Below, piece after piece: positions 1 through 7,430 of a DNA stretch of 64,000 nucleotides (position 1 is its first letter; the number at the start of each line of letters is the position of its first letter). Below the pieces are notes generated by a model, which was not told the origin of the DNA, ran no database searches, and was given only the letters and a program-made list of their open reading frames with translations. The position numbers were made by a program, and so were the translations under genes. The DNA is taken from contig NZ_AP024169.1 of assembly GCF_016591975.1 (NCBI RefSeq), forward strand, positions 582,001 to 646,000. Reading direction: 5' to 3'. Source of the stretch: Anaeromicropila herbilytica (lineage in GTDB: Bacteria; Bacillota; Clostridia; Lachnospirales; Lachnospiraceae).

Positions 1-16
1 TTAGGAGGAAATATTT

Positions 17-853
17 ATGAAAACTAAATTATTATGCACAATTGTTTCTATTGGAATTATTATGACGAGCTTTAGCACCAAAGCACTTGCACAATCAAAC
101 ACTAAGACTGACTCTCATATGGAAAATATCTATACACAACAGATGAGTCGCTATAATCCAGCAAGTATTGTCAAAAAAGATGTATCTTCAGAAGAAGCAT
201 ACAAAATATCAAATGTCGTATACAAGAACAATAATATTAGAATTAACTATCCAAAAATTACTGGATTAAAAAACAGTAAAAATCAAAGTGCTATTAATAA
301 TATAATAAAAAAATATGCTTTATCTTATCATACTAATAAGGATAGTAAAATGAGTTTGGAAGTAAAATATAAGATTACTTTATCAACTAAATCATTGTTA
401 AGCATTCAATATAGTGGCGAAGAAAATTATCCCGGTGCTGCTTATCCGACTAACGTTTTTTACACCACTAATATAGATATGAAGAATGCAAAAGCAATAA
501 AGCTATCTGATATGGTTTTAATAAACAAAAACTTTGTTAAAGCTTTAAAAAAGGGAATTTACGTGACCTATAGCACTAGTGATAAAAAATTGCAAACTCA
601 GATGGCTGAATATTTAAATAATCTAGATGACAAGGAATTAATAGATAGTATTAAACAATCTGACAATATGGATAAGAACAAAAATACATATCAAACTTAC
701 TGCTATTTGACAAAAGATGCGATTGTCATTAGTCTATATGTTCCACACGTAATGGGAGATCATGCAGAGTATAAAGTTATGTATAAAAGCTTAAGTAGTA
801 ATGTTAAAACAGATGGCAGTTTTTGGAAAGACATATTAAGCGCTATTAATTAA
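17..853 (+). CDS. Secreted RsiV/PdaC-like (DUF4163/DUF3298-type) protein
   Basis: A 278-aa protein with a clear N-terminal signal peptide (Lys at 3 and 5, hydrophobic core about residues 6-24, possible AxA-type cleavage near residue 25). The rest reads like the extracellular domains of RsiV anti-sigma factors and PdaC-type wall proteins: a region around residues 65-160 with the YPGAAYPT stretch typical of DUF4163, followed by a DUF3298-like tail. There is no transmembrane anchor after the signal peptide, so it is probably exported and released or wall-associated rather than a true anti-sigma factor. AGGAGG lies 8 bases before the ATG. No partner sigma gene is visible, and anything upstream lies outside the window. 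The family assignment is by pattern only. Confidence 0.6.
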   Translation: MKTKLLCTIVSIGIIMTSFSTKALAQSNTKTDSHMENIYTQQMSRYNPASIVKKDVSSEEAYKISNVVYKNNNIRINYPKITGLKNSKNQSAINNIIKKYALSYHTNKDSKMSLEVKYKITLSTKSLLSIQYSGEENYPGAAYPTNVFYTTNIDMKNAKAIKLSDMVLINKNFVKALKKGIYVTYSTSDKKLQTQMAEYLNNLDDKELIDSIKQSDNMDKNKNTYQTYCYLTKDAIVISLYVPHVMGDHAEYKVMYKSLSSNVKTDGSFWKDILSAIN

Positions 854-1046
854 TAATTAAAAAAGACTTTACGACAATTGTTTTGAGGCTTGTAAAAAAT
901 ATGATAAGTTTGTTTTGTAAACTTTATTAAGGGAAAGGTAGCCATAATTCATAATTATACAGTGAACTACACTCAGCAAACTTAAATAAGGCTTTTGACC
1001 CCAATATCATAGATAGTAAATTATAAAGTTCTTTCGTTATACTTTA

Positions 1047-1072
1047 GAGACACTCAAACGAGTGTCTCTTTT
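1047..1072 (+). terminator. Intrinsic terminator
   Basis: A perfect 9-bp stem GAGACACTC / GAGTGTCTC with an AAAC loop, followed by TTTT. It lies about 195 bases past the stop of the secreted protein gene and just beyond the end of the leftward permease gene. The T-run fits rightward transcription. The 190 bases between 854 and 1046 show nothing else I can support. Confidence 0.75.
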
Positions 1073-1125
1073 GGTTGTTTGGCGAACAAAGTGAGGAAAT
1101 GGAACGTAAGATGAAAAAGTTTGAA

Positions 1126-3717
1126 TCAAGTCATATCATCCCGAAGTGCGTCAATAATATTTTCTTTTTTTATCTTGCTAATAGCATACAGCATGGTAAT
1201 GAACACAATAAAGAGCACGCTGAACACGCTGATTGCCATACTTCCCCATGGGAATATATAATCGAAGTTACCCATCCTTTCAGCACCTGCCAATCCTTCG
1301 TAGATCAGCCACGAAGAGAGTGTAGCTATTGGAAGTCCGAATAGTAACGTCCTCGTGCCATAAAAGATACACTCGAATGTCATCATCTTATTGAAATCAC
1401 GGTCGGACATCCCCACTGAGCGGAGCATGGAAAGCTCTCGCCTTCGTAGTCTGATATTCGTGGAAATTGTGTTGAACACATTGGCAACTGCAATCAGAGA
1501 TATCATGATAACAAAAACATAGGTGAACAGATTAATAACGAATGTCAAACTACGGTCTTGTTCAAGTACTGCGTACGCATTGTATAGAGTATACGAAGAT
1601 GTTATTCCTGTACCCTGAATTATCGATTCTATTTCCGTTACCGATTGAGAAGGATTTTTGGACTGAAAGTTCAGCCCTATATTCGCATGGGTATCTGGGG
1701 TTACATACTTCTCTTTCAACGAGTAGGGAGCCACCACCATAAAAACATATGGAGTCTGCTCTGGAATGAAAGCTTGCTTCGGAGGAGGATCGATTGGGTA
1801 CGTATCGACAAATGTAATGTTTATTCGTTGCTCTTTCTCCTTATTTGGTTTGTCATTTGTTTCTGGAGCAACACGTAAAGTCTTGGAACGACGTGCAAAC
1901 ATATCATATGTTTTTGACCCATTTTTTTGGTTGACTCGCTGTTTTGCAAATGCAATCATTTTTGCATTCTGCCCAGTATATTCTTCTGTGGAGAAACCTA
2001 GTTTTTTTATAAAATGGATATATTGGCGGTCTGTGATAAATTGAATGTCCATTGGTAGATGAATCATTTGGTCTGAATTAGTATAACCTTTATATTTTCG
2101 GTAACAGTCTGAAAAATCGCCTGCTTTAGCTAAGCATGAATAAGATAAAATCGCTTGGTACGAACTATCGTAAATCCCATCTGTTTTTTTAAGTTTGTCA
2201 TAAAGAGGAATCATTTTGCTAAATTCCATGTCCTGTGCGTTAAATAAGATGCCATAGTCCATGTCCATGATATACCGTTCTGATAGTCGTTTTATAGTTG
2301 TTCCAAAAGCACTTCCCGATACGAACAGTACGACGCTTAATACAAGGGATAGGACAATGCTGCGATAACGATTTTTATTCCTCTGAAAGTTCCTTAGGGC
2401 AAGTGTTCCCTCCAAACCGTAAATACTCTGTGCAAGTTTTGACGTCTTTATGTCTTTTGATTCGATTTTGACTTCATTGGTCTGGCGTATATTCTCCATC
2501 ACGGGAGTATTAGCGGCTTTTCTGGCTGGGATATAAGCAGATATCAAAATGGTAACCAAACTGACCGCCACTGCGAAGGTAATCGCCAGAGAGGATACCG
2601 ACAAGGTTAAAGGAACGCTATTGTAGGCGATGTTTTCAAAATCCTTAGCAACAATAGGAATTAGAAGCCAGATACTGCCTATGCCAACTAGAATGCCAAT
2701 CGGTATGCCAACCAAACCAATGCAAAGTCCCTCAAATAACACTGAATTACGCAACTGCTTTGATGTTGCCCCCACCGATGCAAGAATTCCAAACTGGCGC
2801 GTACGTTCGTTCATTGAGATATGGAATGAGTTATAGATTAGAAATATTGAGCCTAACATTATTATGGCAACCAAAATGCCAATAATCGTATACAGAAGAG
2901 TGTTAATCAGTTTATCACTTGAAAGACCCATGAAGCGCAACACATTATCGTTTAAGATATAAGCTTGGTTTTTAGCTGAACTGCTTATGTAAGACTTTAC
3001 CATGCGAGGGTTTTTTAGTGTGACAAATAGGCTGAAGTTATCCGGTTTGTCGTTAGGATCTGCTTTCGTTATCAAGGTATATCCAGGCGCCGAATGTTCC
3101 TCGAATCCTGGTCTGTCGCAGATGCCAACAACTGTATAGATTTTTTCTGATTTTGGCACGAGAACTTCTCGTCCTTCTCCTAATTTTCCAACCGTTAAGT
3201 AAGGGTCGTGTTGATTAAGATGCTTATTTCCATTCATACGGCTTCCAACAGCAAGTGAAAAAGTATCGCCAACCTTGAATCTAACACCACCTTTTGTGGC
3301 GACGTGGGACGGAACAAGAATCTCGCTACTATTTTTAGGAAATCTGCCGGAAATCAAGCTTATGGGTAAGCTATCAAAGGCCTCTTCACTGAATCCAGCA
3401 ACAAAAAGATAGGGTTTGTCGGGACTTTTTCCACCATTAAGTGTTGAATATCCAATATTTTCATATGTTGCGGTGCTTGAAACTCCATTCTCGTGAGCTT
3501 GCTCCTGAACAAACGAGGAAGAAGCATTCAAAAACTCAACGTGCCAACCGCCATGTTTTTCGATAGAACCATTTACTAAAAAAGTCAATAGTGTAGTACC
3601 AAAGGTAGCAACTGCCGTAAGCATCGCAGCGGACAGAACAACTCCGATAATTGTAACGGTCGTTCGTGTACGACTCTTTTTCATGCTTTGCAGGGTGACT
3701 TTGTTAAAAATGTTCAT
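1126..3717 (-). CDS. ABC transporter permease, MacB/FtsX family, two FtsX domains
   Basis: An 863-aa membrane protein. After a first transmembrane helix (about residues 20-45) there is a large extracytoplasmic domain (about 46-265) of MacB periplasmic-core type, then three helices of a first FtsX domain (about 270-400). A further helix near 450-475 follows, then a second extracellular domain and a final three-helix FtsX domain (about 730-850). This two-FtsX layout is typical of Gram-positive peptide-antibiotic and lipoprotein-type ABC permeases paired with a LolD/MacB-like ATPase. The ATG overlaps the stop of the upstream ATPase gene by 4 bases, so the two are translationally coupled. It is the last gene of the leftward regulator-kinase-ATPase-permease operon. 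Substrate unknown; a role in resistance to antimicrobial peptides is inferred from context. Confidence 0.88.
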   Translation of the reverse strand: MNIFNKVTLQSMKKSRTRTTVTIIGVVLSAAMLTAVATFGTTLLTFLVNGSIEKHGGWHVEFLNASSSFVQEQAHENGVSSTATYENIGYSTLNGGKSPDKPYLFVAGFSEEAFDSLPISLISGRFPKNSSEILVPSHVATKGGVRFKVGDTFSLAVGSRMNGNKHLNQHDPYLTVGKLGEGREVLVPKSEKIYTVVGICDRPGFEEHSAPGYTLITKADPNDKPDNFSLFVTLKNPRMVKSYISSSAKNQAYILNDNVLRFMGLSSDKLINTLLYTIIGILVAIIMLGSIFLIYNSFHISMNERTRQFGILASVGATSKQLRNSVLFEGLCIGLVGIPIGILVGIGSIWLLIPIVAKDFENIAYNSVPLTLSVSSLAITFAVAVSLVTILISAYIPARKAANTPVMENIRQTNEVKIESKDIKTSKLAQSIYGLEGTLALRNFQRNKNRYRSIVLSLVLSVVLFVSGSAFGTTIKRLSERYIMDMDYGILFNAQDMEFSKMIPLYDKLKKTDGIYDSSYQAILSYSCLAKAGDFSDCYRKYKGYTNSDQMIHLPMDIQFITDRQYIHFIKKLGFSTEEYTGQNAKMIAFAKQRVNQKNGSKTYDMFARRSKTLRVAPETNDKPNKEKEQRINITFVDTYPIDPPPKQAFIPEQTPYVFMVVAPYSLKEKYVTPDTHANIGLNFQSKNPSQSVTEIESIIQGTGITSSYTLYNAYAVLEQDRSLTFVINLFTYVFVIMISLIAVANVFNTISTNIRLRRRELSMLRSVGMSDRDFNKMMTFECIFYGTRTLLFGLPIATLSSWLIYEGLAGAERMGNFDYIFPWGSMAISVFSVLFIVFITMLYAISKIKKENIIDALRDDMT

Positions 3718-4400
3718 GACTGTACCAACCTTTCATCACGCGCTACTTTACCGTCAGATATGCCAATAATGCGGTCTGCTTGAATCGCAATATTTTCATC
3801 ATGCGTAACGAGGATAAGGGTTTGTCCATATTTTTTATTGCTTTCTTTTAGTAGTTTGATGATTTCATGTCCATTTTTACTGTCTAAACTTCCTGTAGGT
3901 TCGTCTGCTAGCATGACCGCAGGGGCGTTCATCAAAGCGCGTCCTATGGAGACACGCTGTTGCTGACCACCCGAAAGCTGATTAGGTAAATGCGTTTTAC
4001 GGTCTTGTAGTCCAAGTAGCTCAAGTAAGTCATCAAGTCTCTCCTTGTTGACTTTACGTTTATCCATCAGAATAGGCAAGGTAATGTTTTCCACTACATT
4101 CAGTGTGGGAATGAGGTTGTGAAACTGATAGATTAGTCCAACTTGTCGTCTGCGAAAGATGGCTAGTTGATCATTATTTCCTGCATATACATCCTGTCCG
4201 TTCAAATACACCTTTCCGCTTGTTGGAACGTCCACGCCTCCGATGATGTGAAGTAATGTAGATTTACCAGAGCCAGAGGAACCGATGATTGCGGTAAACT
4301 CCCCTTTTTCGATTGTAAGCGAAACATGGTCAAGTGCAACAACTTGGTTTGCGCCCTTACCATAGACCTTGCATAGATTTTCAACTCTTAATAGCTCCAT
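3714..4400 (-). CDS. ABC transporter ATP-binding protein, LolD/MacB type
   Basis: A 228-aa single-domain ATPase. It has a Walker A motif GSSGSGKST near residue 40, an LSGGQQQRVSIGRAL signature, a Walker B ending in LADEPTGSLD and an H-loop VTHD. These features, especially the DEPTGSLD form, are typical of ATPases that energise FtsX-type permeases. I chose the ATG at 4400 because AAAGGAGG sits just upstream; an in-frame start 33 bases earlier would leave that site inside the gene. The stop overlaps the permease start. Its promoter region carries the duplicated operator described at 4426-4500. Confidence 0.92.
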   Translation of the reverse strand: MELLRVENLCKVYGKGANQVVALDHVSLTIEKGEFTAIIGSSGSGKSTLLHIIGGVDVPTSGKVYLNGQDVYAGNNDQLAIFRRRQVGLIYQFHNLIPTLNVVENITLPILMDKRKVNKERLDDLLELLGLQDRKTHLPNQLSGGQQQRVSIGRALMNAPAVMLADEPTGSLDSKNGHEIIKLLKESNKKYGQTLILVTHDENIAIQADRIIGISDGKVARDERLVQS

Positions 4401-4425
4401 TATGTGATCCTCCTTTCTGTAACCA

Positions 4426-4500
4426 TTACCCATATAATAGAACGTTCAACTTACATCTTGATGACTTTTCTGTGAGAGATTCGTCACTTTGGGAAACGAA
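4426..4500 (-). promoter_or_regulatory. Operator/promoter copy A, upstream of the ABC ATPase gene
   Basis: Read on the minus strand, this 75-base stretch matches 6313-6387 at all but about 9 positions. It begins inside the last codons of the kinase gene (R-F-P-K-stop) and runs to about 25 bases before the ATPase start. It contains AAAGTGACG, a TCTCTCAC element and AAAAGTCA, giving spaced GTGAC/GTCA(C) blocks, followed by CTATTATAT as a likely -10. There is no good -35, consistent with activator dependence. The inferred activator is the neighbouring OmpR-type regulator. Confidence 0.6.
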
Positions 4501-5473
4501 TGGAGAATATCGCACCACCTTGTGGGTGATTTTTAGCGGTAATTGTCCCGCTTTGCCTTGTTATAATCATCTTACAGAGAGCCAGTCCAATCCCATATCC
4601 TGTTGCACTTGTATTTTTTCCACGATAGAATCTGTCAAACAGACAGGGGATATCTTCTTTTTCTAAGCCCTTGCCATTATCGTGAATGGTTATCTCGGTA
4701 AACAAAGGGTTGTCTCTGCATACAATCTCAATCTTCCCATGTTCGTCTGCACTTTCTATGCAGTTTTTGAGGATGTTCTGAATTGCTTCAGAAAGCCAAC
4801 TTAAATCACCCTCAATCATTACTTCTTTCGGCACGTCGGTTTGTATAGTAATATCATGCAGCTCCAATTGAATCAGGAACGGACGACACGCTGTGCATAC
4901 AAGATCGTTCACATCAATTTGCTTGCTTTGAAACACCACAATGCCCGCGTCAAGGCGGGATAATTTCAACAGGGAGGTAAGTAACCAATCCATCTGAACA
5001 AACAATCCTTTAGTTTCTCGTATTAATGCTTTACGGTCATTTTCGTCAGGGGTATTCTCTAACAATGACAGAATAAGGTTCACGGAAGTGAGAGGGGTTC
5101 GAAGTTGATGGGCAATGTCAGCCATCGAATCTGCAAGATGTTCTTTTTCTTTTTTTAATGCATCGTTTTGCTCTCTGATACGCAGTGTCATTTTGTTTAT
5201 CTCGCTTTGAAGAATGGACAGTTCGCCCTCGTCCGAATCACCAATATATAGATGGTTAGTGTTATGAAGAACAAGATCGATTTGATCTGATATCTGTGCA
5301 ATGCTGTTATACCTAGCTTTGGTATACGACACAAACGTTGTTCCAAAGGTAAGGGCAGAAAAAGTGGCAAGGATTCCAGCGGCCATATTGATTGCAAATC
5401 CGAACATCACAGACACCGCAGCTAGTATGGAGAATAAAAAAGCAAACTGTCGAAACTCTCTATTCCGTAGCAT
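4484..5473 (-). CDS. Sensor histidine kinase with two close-set TM helices
   Basis: A 329-aa kinase. Two hydrophobic helices (about residues 9-29 and 31-49) are joined by almost no loop, so there is no extracellular sensor domain. This is the layout of intramembrane-sensing kinases such as BceS that take their signal from an ABC transporter. A coiled linker follows, then HisKA with the phospho-acceptor His in ADIAHQLRTPLTS (about residue 122) and a HATPase domain with NCIES, DNGKG and GYGIGLAL motifs. The start overlaps the end of the regulator gene by 14 bases. The transporter gene follows with its own promoter. Base composition is GC-rich for this window. Confidence 0.9.
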   Translation of the reverse strand: MLRNREFRQFAFLFSILAAVSVMFGFAINMAAGILATFSALTFGTTFVSYTKARYNSIAQISDQIDLVLHNTNHLYIGDSDEGELSILQSEINKMTLRIREQNDALKKEKEHLADSMADIAHQLRTPLTSVNLILSLLENTPDENDRKALIRETKGLFVQMDWLLTSLLKLSRLDAGIVVFQSKQIDVNDLVCTACRPFLIQLELHDITIQTDVPKEVMIEGDLSWLSEAIQNILKNCIESADEHGKIEIVCRDNPLFTEITIHDNGKGLEKEDIPCLFDRFYRGKNTSATGYGIGLALCKMIITRQSGTITAKNHPQGGAIFSIRFPK

Positions 5474-6146
5474 ACTCGTCCCCCAATCGATATCCTGTTC
5501 CTCGAACGGTCAAAATGATTTTAGGGCTTGCTGGATCGTTCTCTATCTTCTCTCGCAAGCGTTTTATGTACACAGTTAATGTATTGTCATTAACAAACTC
5601 ACCTGCAGCATCCCACAATTCGTCAAGTAACCTATTTCTTGTAATAATACTTTTAGGGTTGTTAATAAACACCAATAACAATCGGTATTCTAGGGCTGAA
5701 AGAAAAACCTCACTGCCGTCCTTTTTCACAACGCCACTTGTCGTATCGACATGAACCCCATAGATTTTAAAGACTGATGGAGAACATCCACTTTTTCTAA
5801 GGGCGGTTCCAATTCGAGCAATTAATTCACGCGGACGAAAAGGCTTGGTGATATAGTCATCAGCGCCCATATTCAGCCCAGTAACAACACTTGACTCATC
5901 GCCGGAAGCTGTCAGAAAAATTACGGGAATATCCCCTGTTTCTTTGATTTCAGTGCAAATGGTAAAGCCATTTCCATCAGGCAAAGAAATATCAATAAGA
6001 GCTAAATCAAATTTATTCCCGACGAGTGCTGCAAGGGCATCGCTCCTTGTAGGTGCGTGAGTAACTGTAAATCCTTCTGAACGAAGCAAAAGTATAAGGT
6101 TCTTAGCAATTGCCTTGTCGTCCTCAACCAAAAATATCCGTTTCAT
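5460..6146 (-). CDS. OmpR/PhoB-family response regulator
   Basis: A 228-aa regulator. The receiver domain (residues 1-115) has the acidic VEDDK pair, the phospho-acceptor Asp in LALIDISLP (about residue 52), the T in LTAS and the K in TKPF. A winged-helix DNA-binding domain follows, ending with the family's VRGTGYRL. It is the first gene of the leftward operon and lies back to back with the rightward ABC operon at 6552. Likely targets are the two matching operators at 4426-4500 and 6313-6387. AAAGGATG stands upstream of the ATG. Confidence 0.93.
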   Translation of the reverse strand: MKRIFLVEDDKAIAKNLILLLRSEGFTVTHAPTRSDALAALVGNKFDLALIDISLPDGNGFTICTEIKETGDIPVIFLTASGDESSVVTGLNMGADDYITKPFRPRELIARIGTALRKSGCSPSVFKIYGVHVDTTSGVVKKDGSEVFLSALEYRLLLVFINNPKSIITRNRLLDELWDAAGEFVNDNTLTVYIKRLREKIENDPASPKIILTVRGTGYRLGDEYATE

Positions 6147-6302
6147 CTATAAACATCATCCTTTCCTGTTTCTATATTGTTTGTCAGTAGGCTTTTTTGT
6201 CGTTATATAATCCAAGTATAACAAAACTATAGCTTTATTATATTTCTTTCGACACAAATACACAAGTTTACAAAAAATTGGAAGTTTGTTTAATGAAGTA
6301 AG

Positions 6303-6329
6303 GTATTTCAACTTCGTTTCCTAAAGTGA
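6303..6329 (+). pseudogene. Remnant of a histidine kinase 3' end
   Basis: In frame, these bases read V-F-Q-L-R-F-L-K-stop, close to the I-F-S-I-R-F-P-K-stop that ends the kinase gene at 4484. The match is strongest from the RF codons onward, where it merges into the duplicated operator. Upstream of it the frame closes after two codons, so nothing longer survives. I infer either that a kinase gene once preceded the 6552 operon and was lost, or that the operator was copied together with the last kinase codons. Confidence 0.4.
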
Positions 6330-6387
6330 CGAATCTCTCACCGAAAAGTCACCAAGGTGTAAGTTAAAAGTTCTATTATTTAGGTAA
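6313..6387 (+). promoter_or_regulatory. Operator/promoter copy B, upstream of the ABC/peptidase operon
   Basis: Near-identical copy of the 4426-4500 element, now facing right toward the gene at 6552. It has AAAGTGACG, TCTCTCACC and AAAAGTCACC blocks, then CTATTATTT as a putative -10 around 6372-6379. The sequence in the expected -35 place is poor, as for an activated promoter. Conservation between the two copies stops shortly after the -10, which argues that the shared stretch is a functional regulatory unit. Confidence 0.6.
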
Positions 6388-6551
6388 AGTTTGAGAAAAA
6401 TAAATTTTCAACCTCAAAAGTTTGTGCCTACGTAATCCTTGGTGTAAAACCTAAGATGCGCAGAATGTGTACATAAGAAAGGAGAACAACATAATAAAGT
6501 TTCTAAGTTTACAGTAATAAAAATATACAAAAAAGGAGTGTATCAGCATTT

Positions 6552-7430
6552 ATGAAAATCAATATTAAAAACGTGAGTATGACATATAAAACAGGAAAAA
6601 CAGCATTAAGCAACATGAATTTAGAAGTGAATAGTCCAAATTTTATAGGACTTTTAGGACCAAATGGTGCTGGAAAAAGTACCTTTATGAAACTATTGGT
6701 ATCTAAGATAATACCGACAGAAGGGGAAATAATAGTTGATGGTACTCCAATCCCAAAATACGAAAAAGAACTCAGAAGTCAGTTGGGGTATTTACCGCAA
6801 AGCTTTGGTTTATATGACGAATTAACAGTTTATGAGTTTTTGGATTACATGTGTGCATTAAAAGAAATAAAAGGCAACGTGAAGGATATGATCGGACAAG
6901 CGATTGAACAGACTAATTTACAAGAGAAAAGAAATTTTAAGATTAAAACTCTTTCAGGTGGTCAGAGGCAGCGTGTTGGTATTGCACAAGTATTACTTGG
7001 AAATCCTGAGCTTATCATTTTAGATGAACCTACTGTTGGACTGGACCCAGAAGAGAGAATTAAGTTTAGAAATATATTTTCACAGACTGCAAATGACAAA
7101 ATCGTGTTACTTTCCACTCACATCATTGATGATATACAAGCTATTTGCAATAGAATTATAATTATCAATAATGGTACGATTTTATACGATGGAACTTCGC
7201 CAGATTTAATAAAAACTGTACACGGACATGTTGGTTTTATTGAGGAGAAAGATAACTTAGCTATAGAAAAAAGAATTGGAGGAAAGTACATAATCACATC
7301 CAAATTGTTTACCGGGAATGGCATCTCTTGTCGTGTTATTGGCAAAGAAATAGAAAGCTCTATTCCATTGATAGAGCCTACTCTCGAAGATGCGTACACC
7401 TATGTCATACATAATGGGGGTGTCCATTAA
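6552..7430 (+). CDS. ABC transporter ATP-binding protein
   Basis: A 292-aa ATPase with Walker A GPNGAGKST near residue 36, a Q-loop (LPQSFGLYDEL), an LSGGQRQRVGIAQ signature, Walker B ELIILDEPTVGLDP and an H-loop LSTHI. The roughly 80-residue C-terminal extension is typical of drug and peptide ABC-2 exporters. It heads a three-gene operon with the permease/peptidase fusion and a small permease; its stop overlaps the next ATG by one base. Probable control is by the operator copy at 6313-6387. Confidence 0.92.
   Translation: MKINIKNVSMTYKTGKTALSNMNLEVNSPNFIGLLGPNGAGKSTFMKLLVSKIIPTEGEIIVDGTPIPKYEKELRSQLGYLPQSFGLYDELTVYEFLDYMCALKEIKGNVKDMIGQAIEQTNLQEKRNFKIKTLSGGQRQRVGIAQVLLGNPELIILDEPTVGLDPEERIKFRNIFSQTANDKIVLLSTHIIDDIQAICNRIIIINNGTILYDGTSPDLIKTVHGHVGFIEEKDNLAIEKRIGGKYIITSKLFTGNGISCRVIGKEIESSIPLIEPTLEDAYTYVIHNGGVH

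Larger units (their letters stand above)
6147..6551. other. 405-base divergent intergenic region
   Basis: It separates the leftward regulator operon from the rightward ABC/peptidase operon. The AT-rich left part (6147-6300) should hold the regulator promoter, though I see no convincing -35/-10 pair. The middle carries a short kinase-tail remnant and operator copy B (6303-6387). The right part (6388-6551) is an untranslated leader ending in AAAAAGGAG about 12 bases before the ATG at 6552. Confidence 0.6.

Noticed and set aside
854..1046. Insertion-sequence remnant
   Set aside because: I could find no inverted ends, target duplication or transposase frame in this gap.
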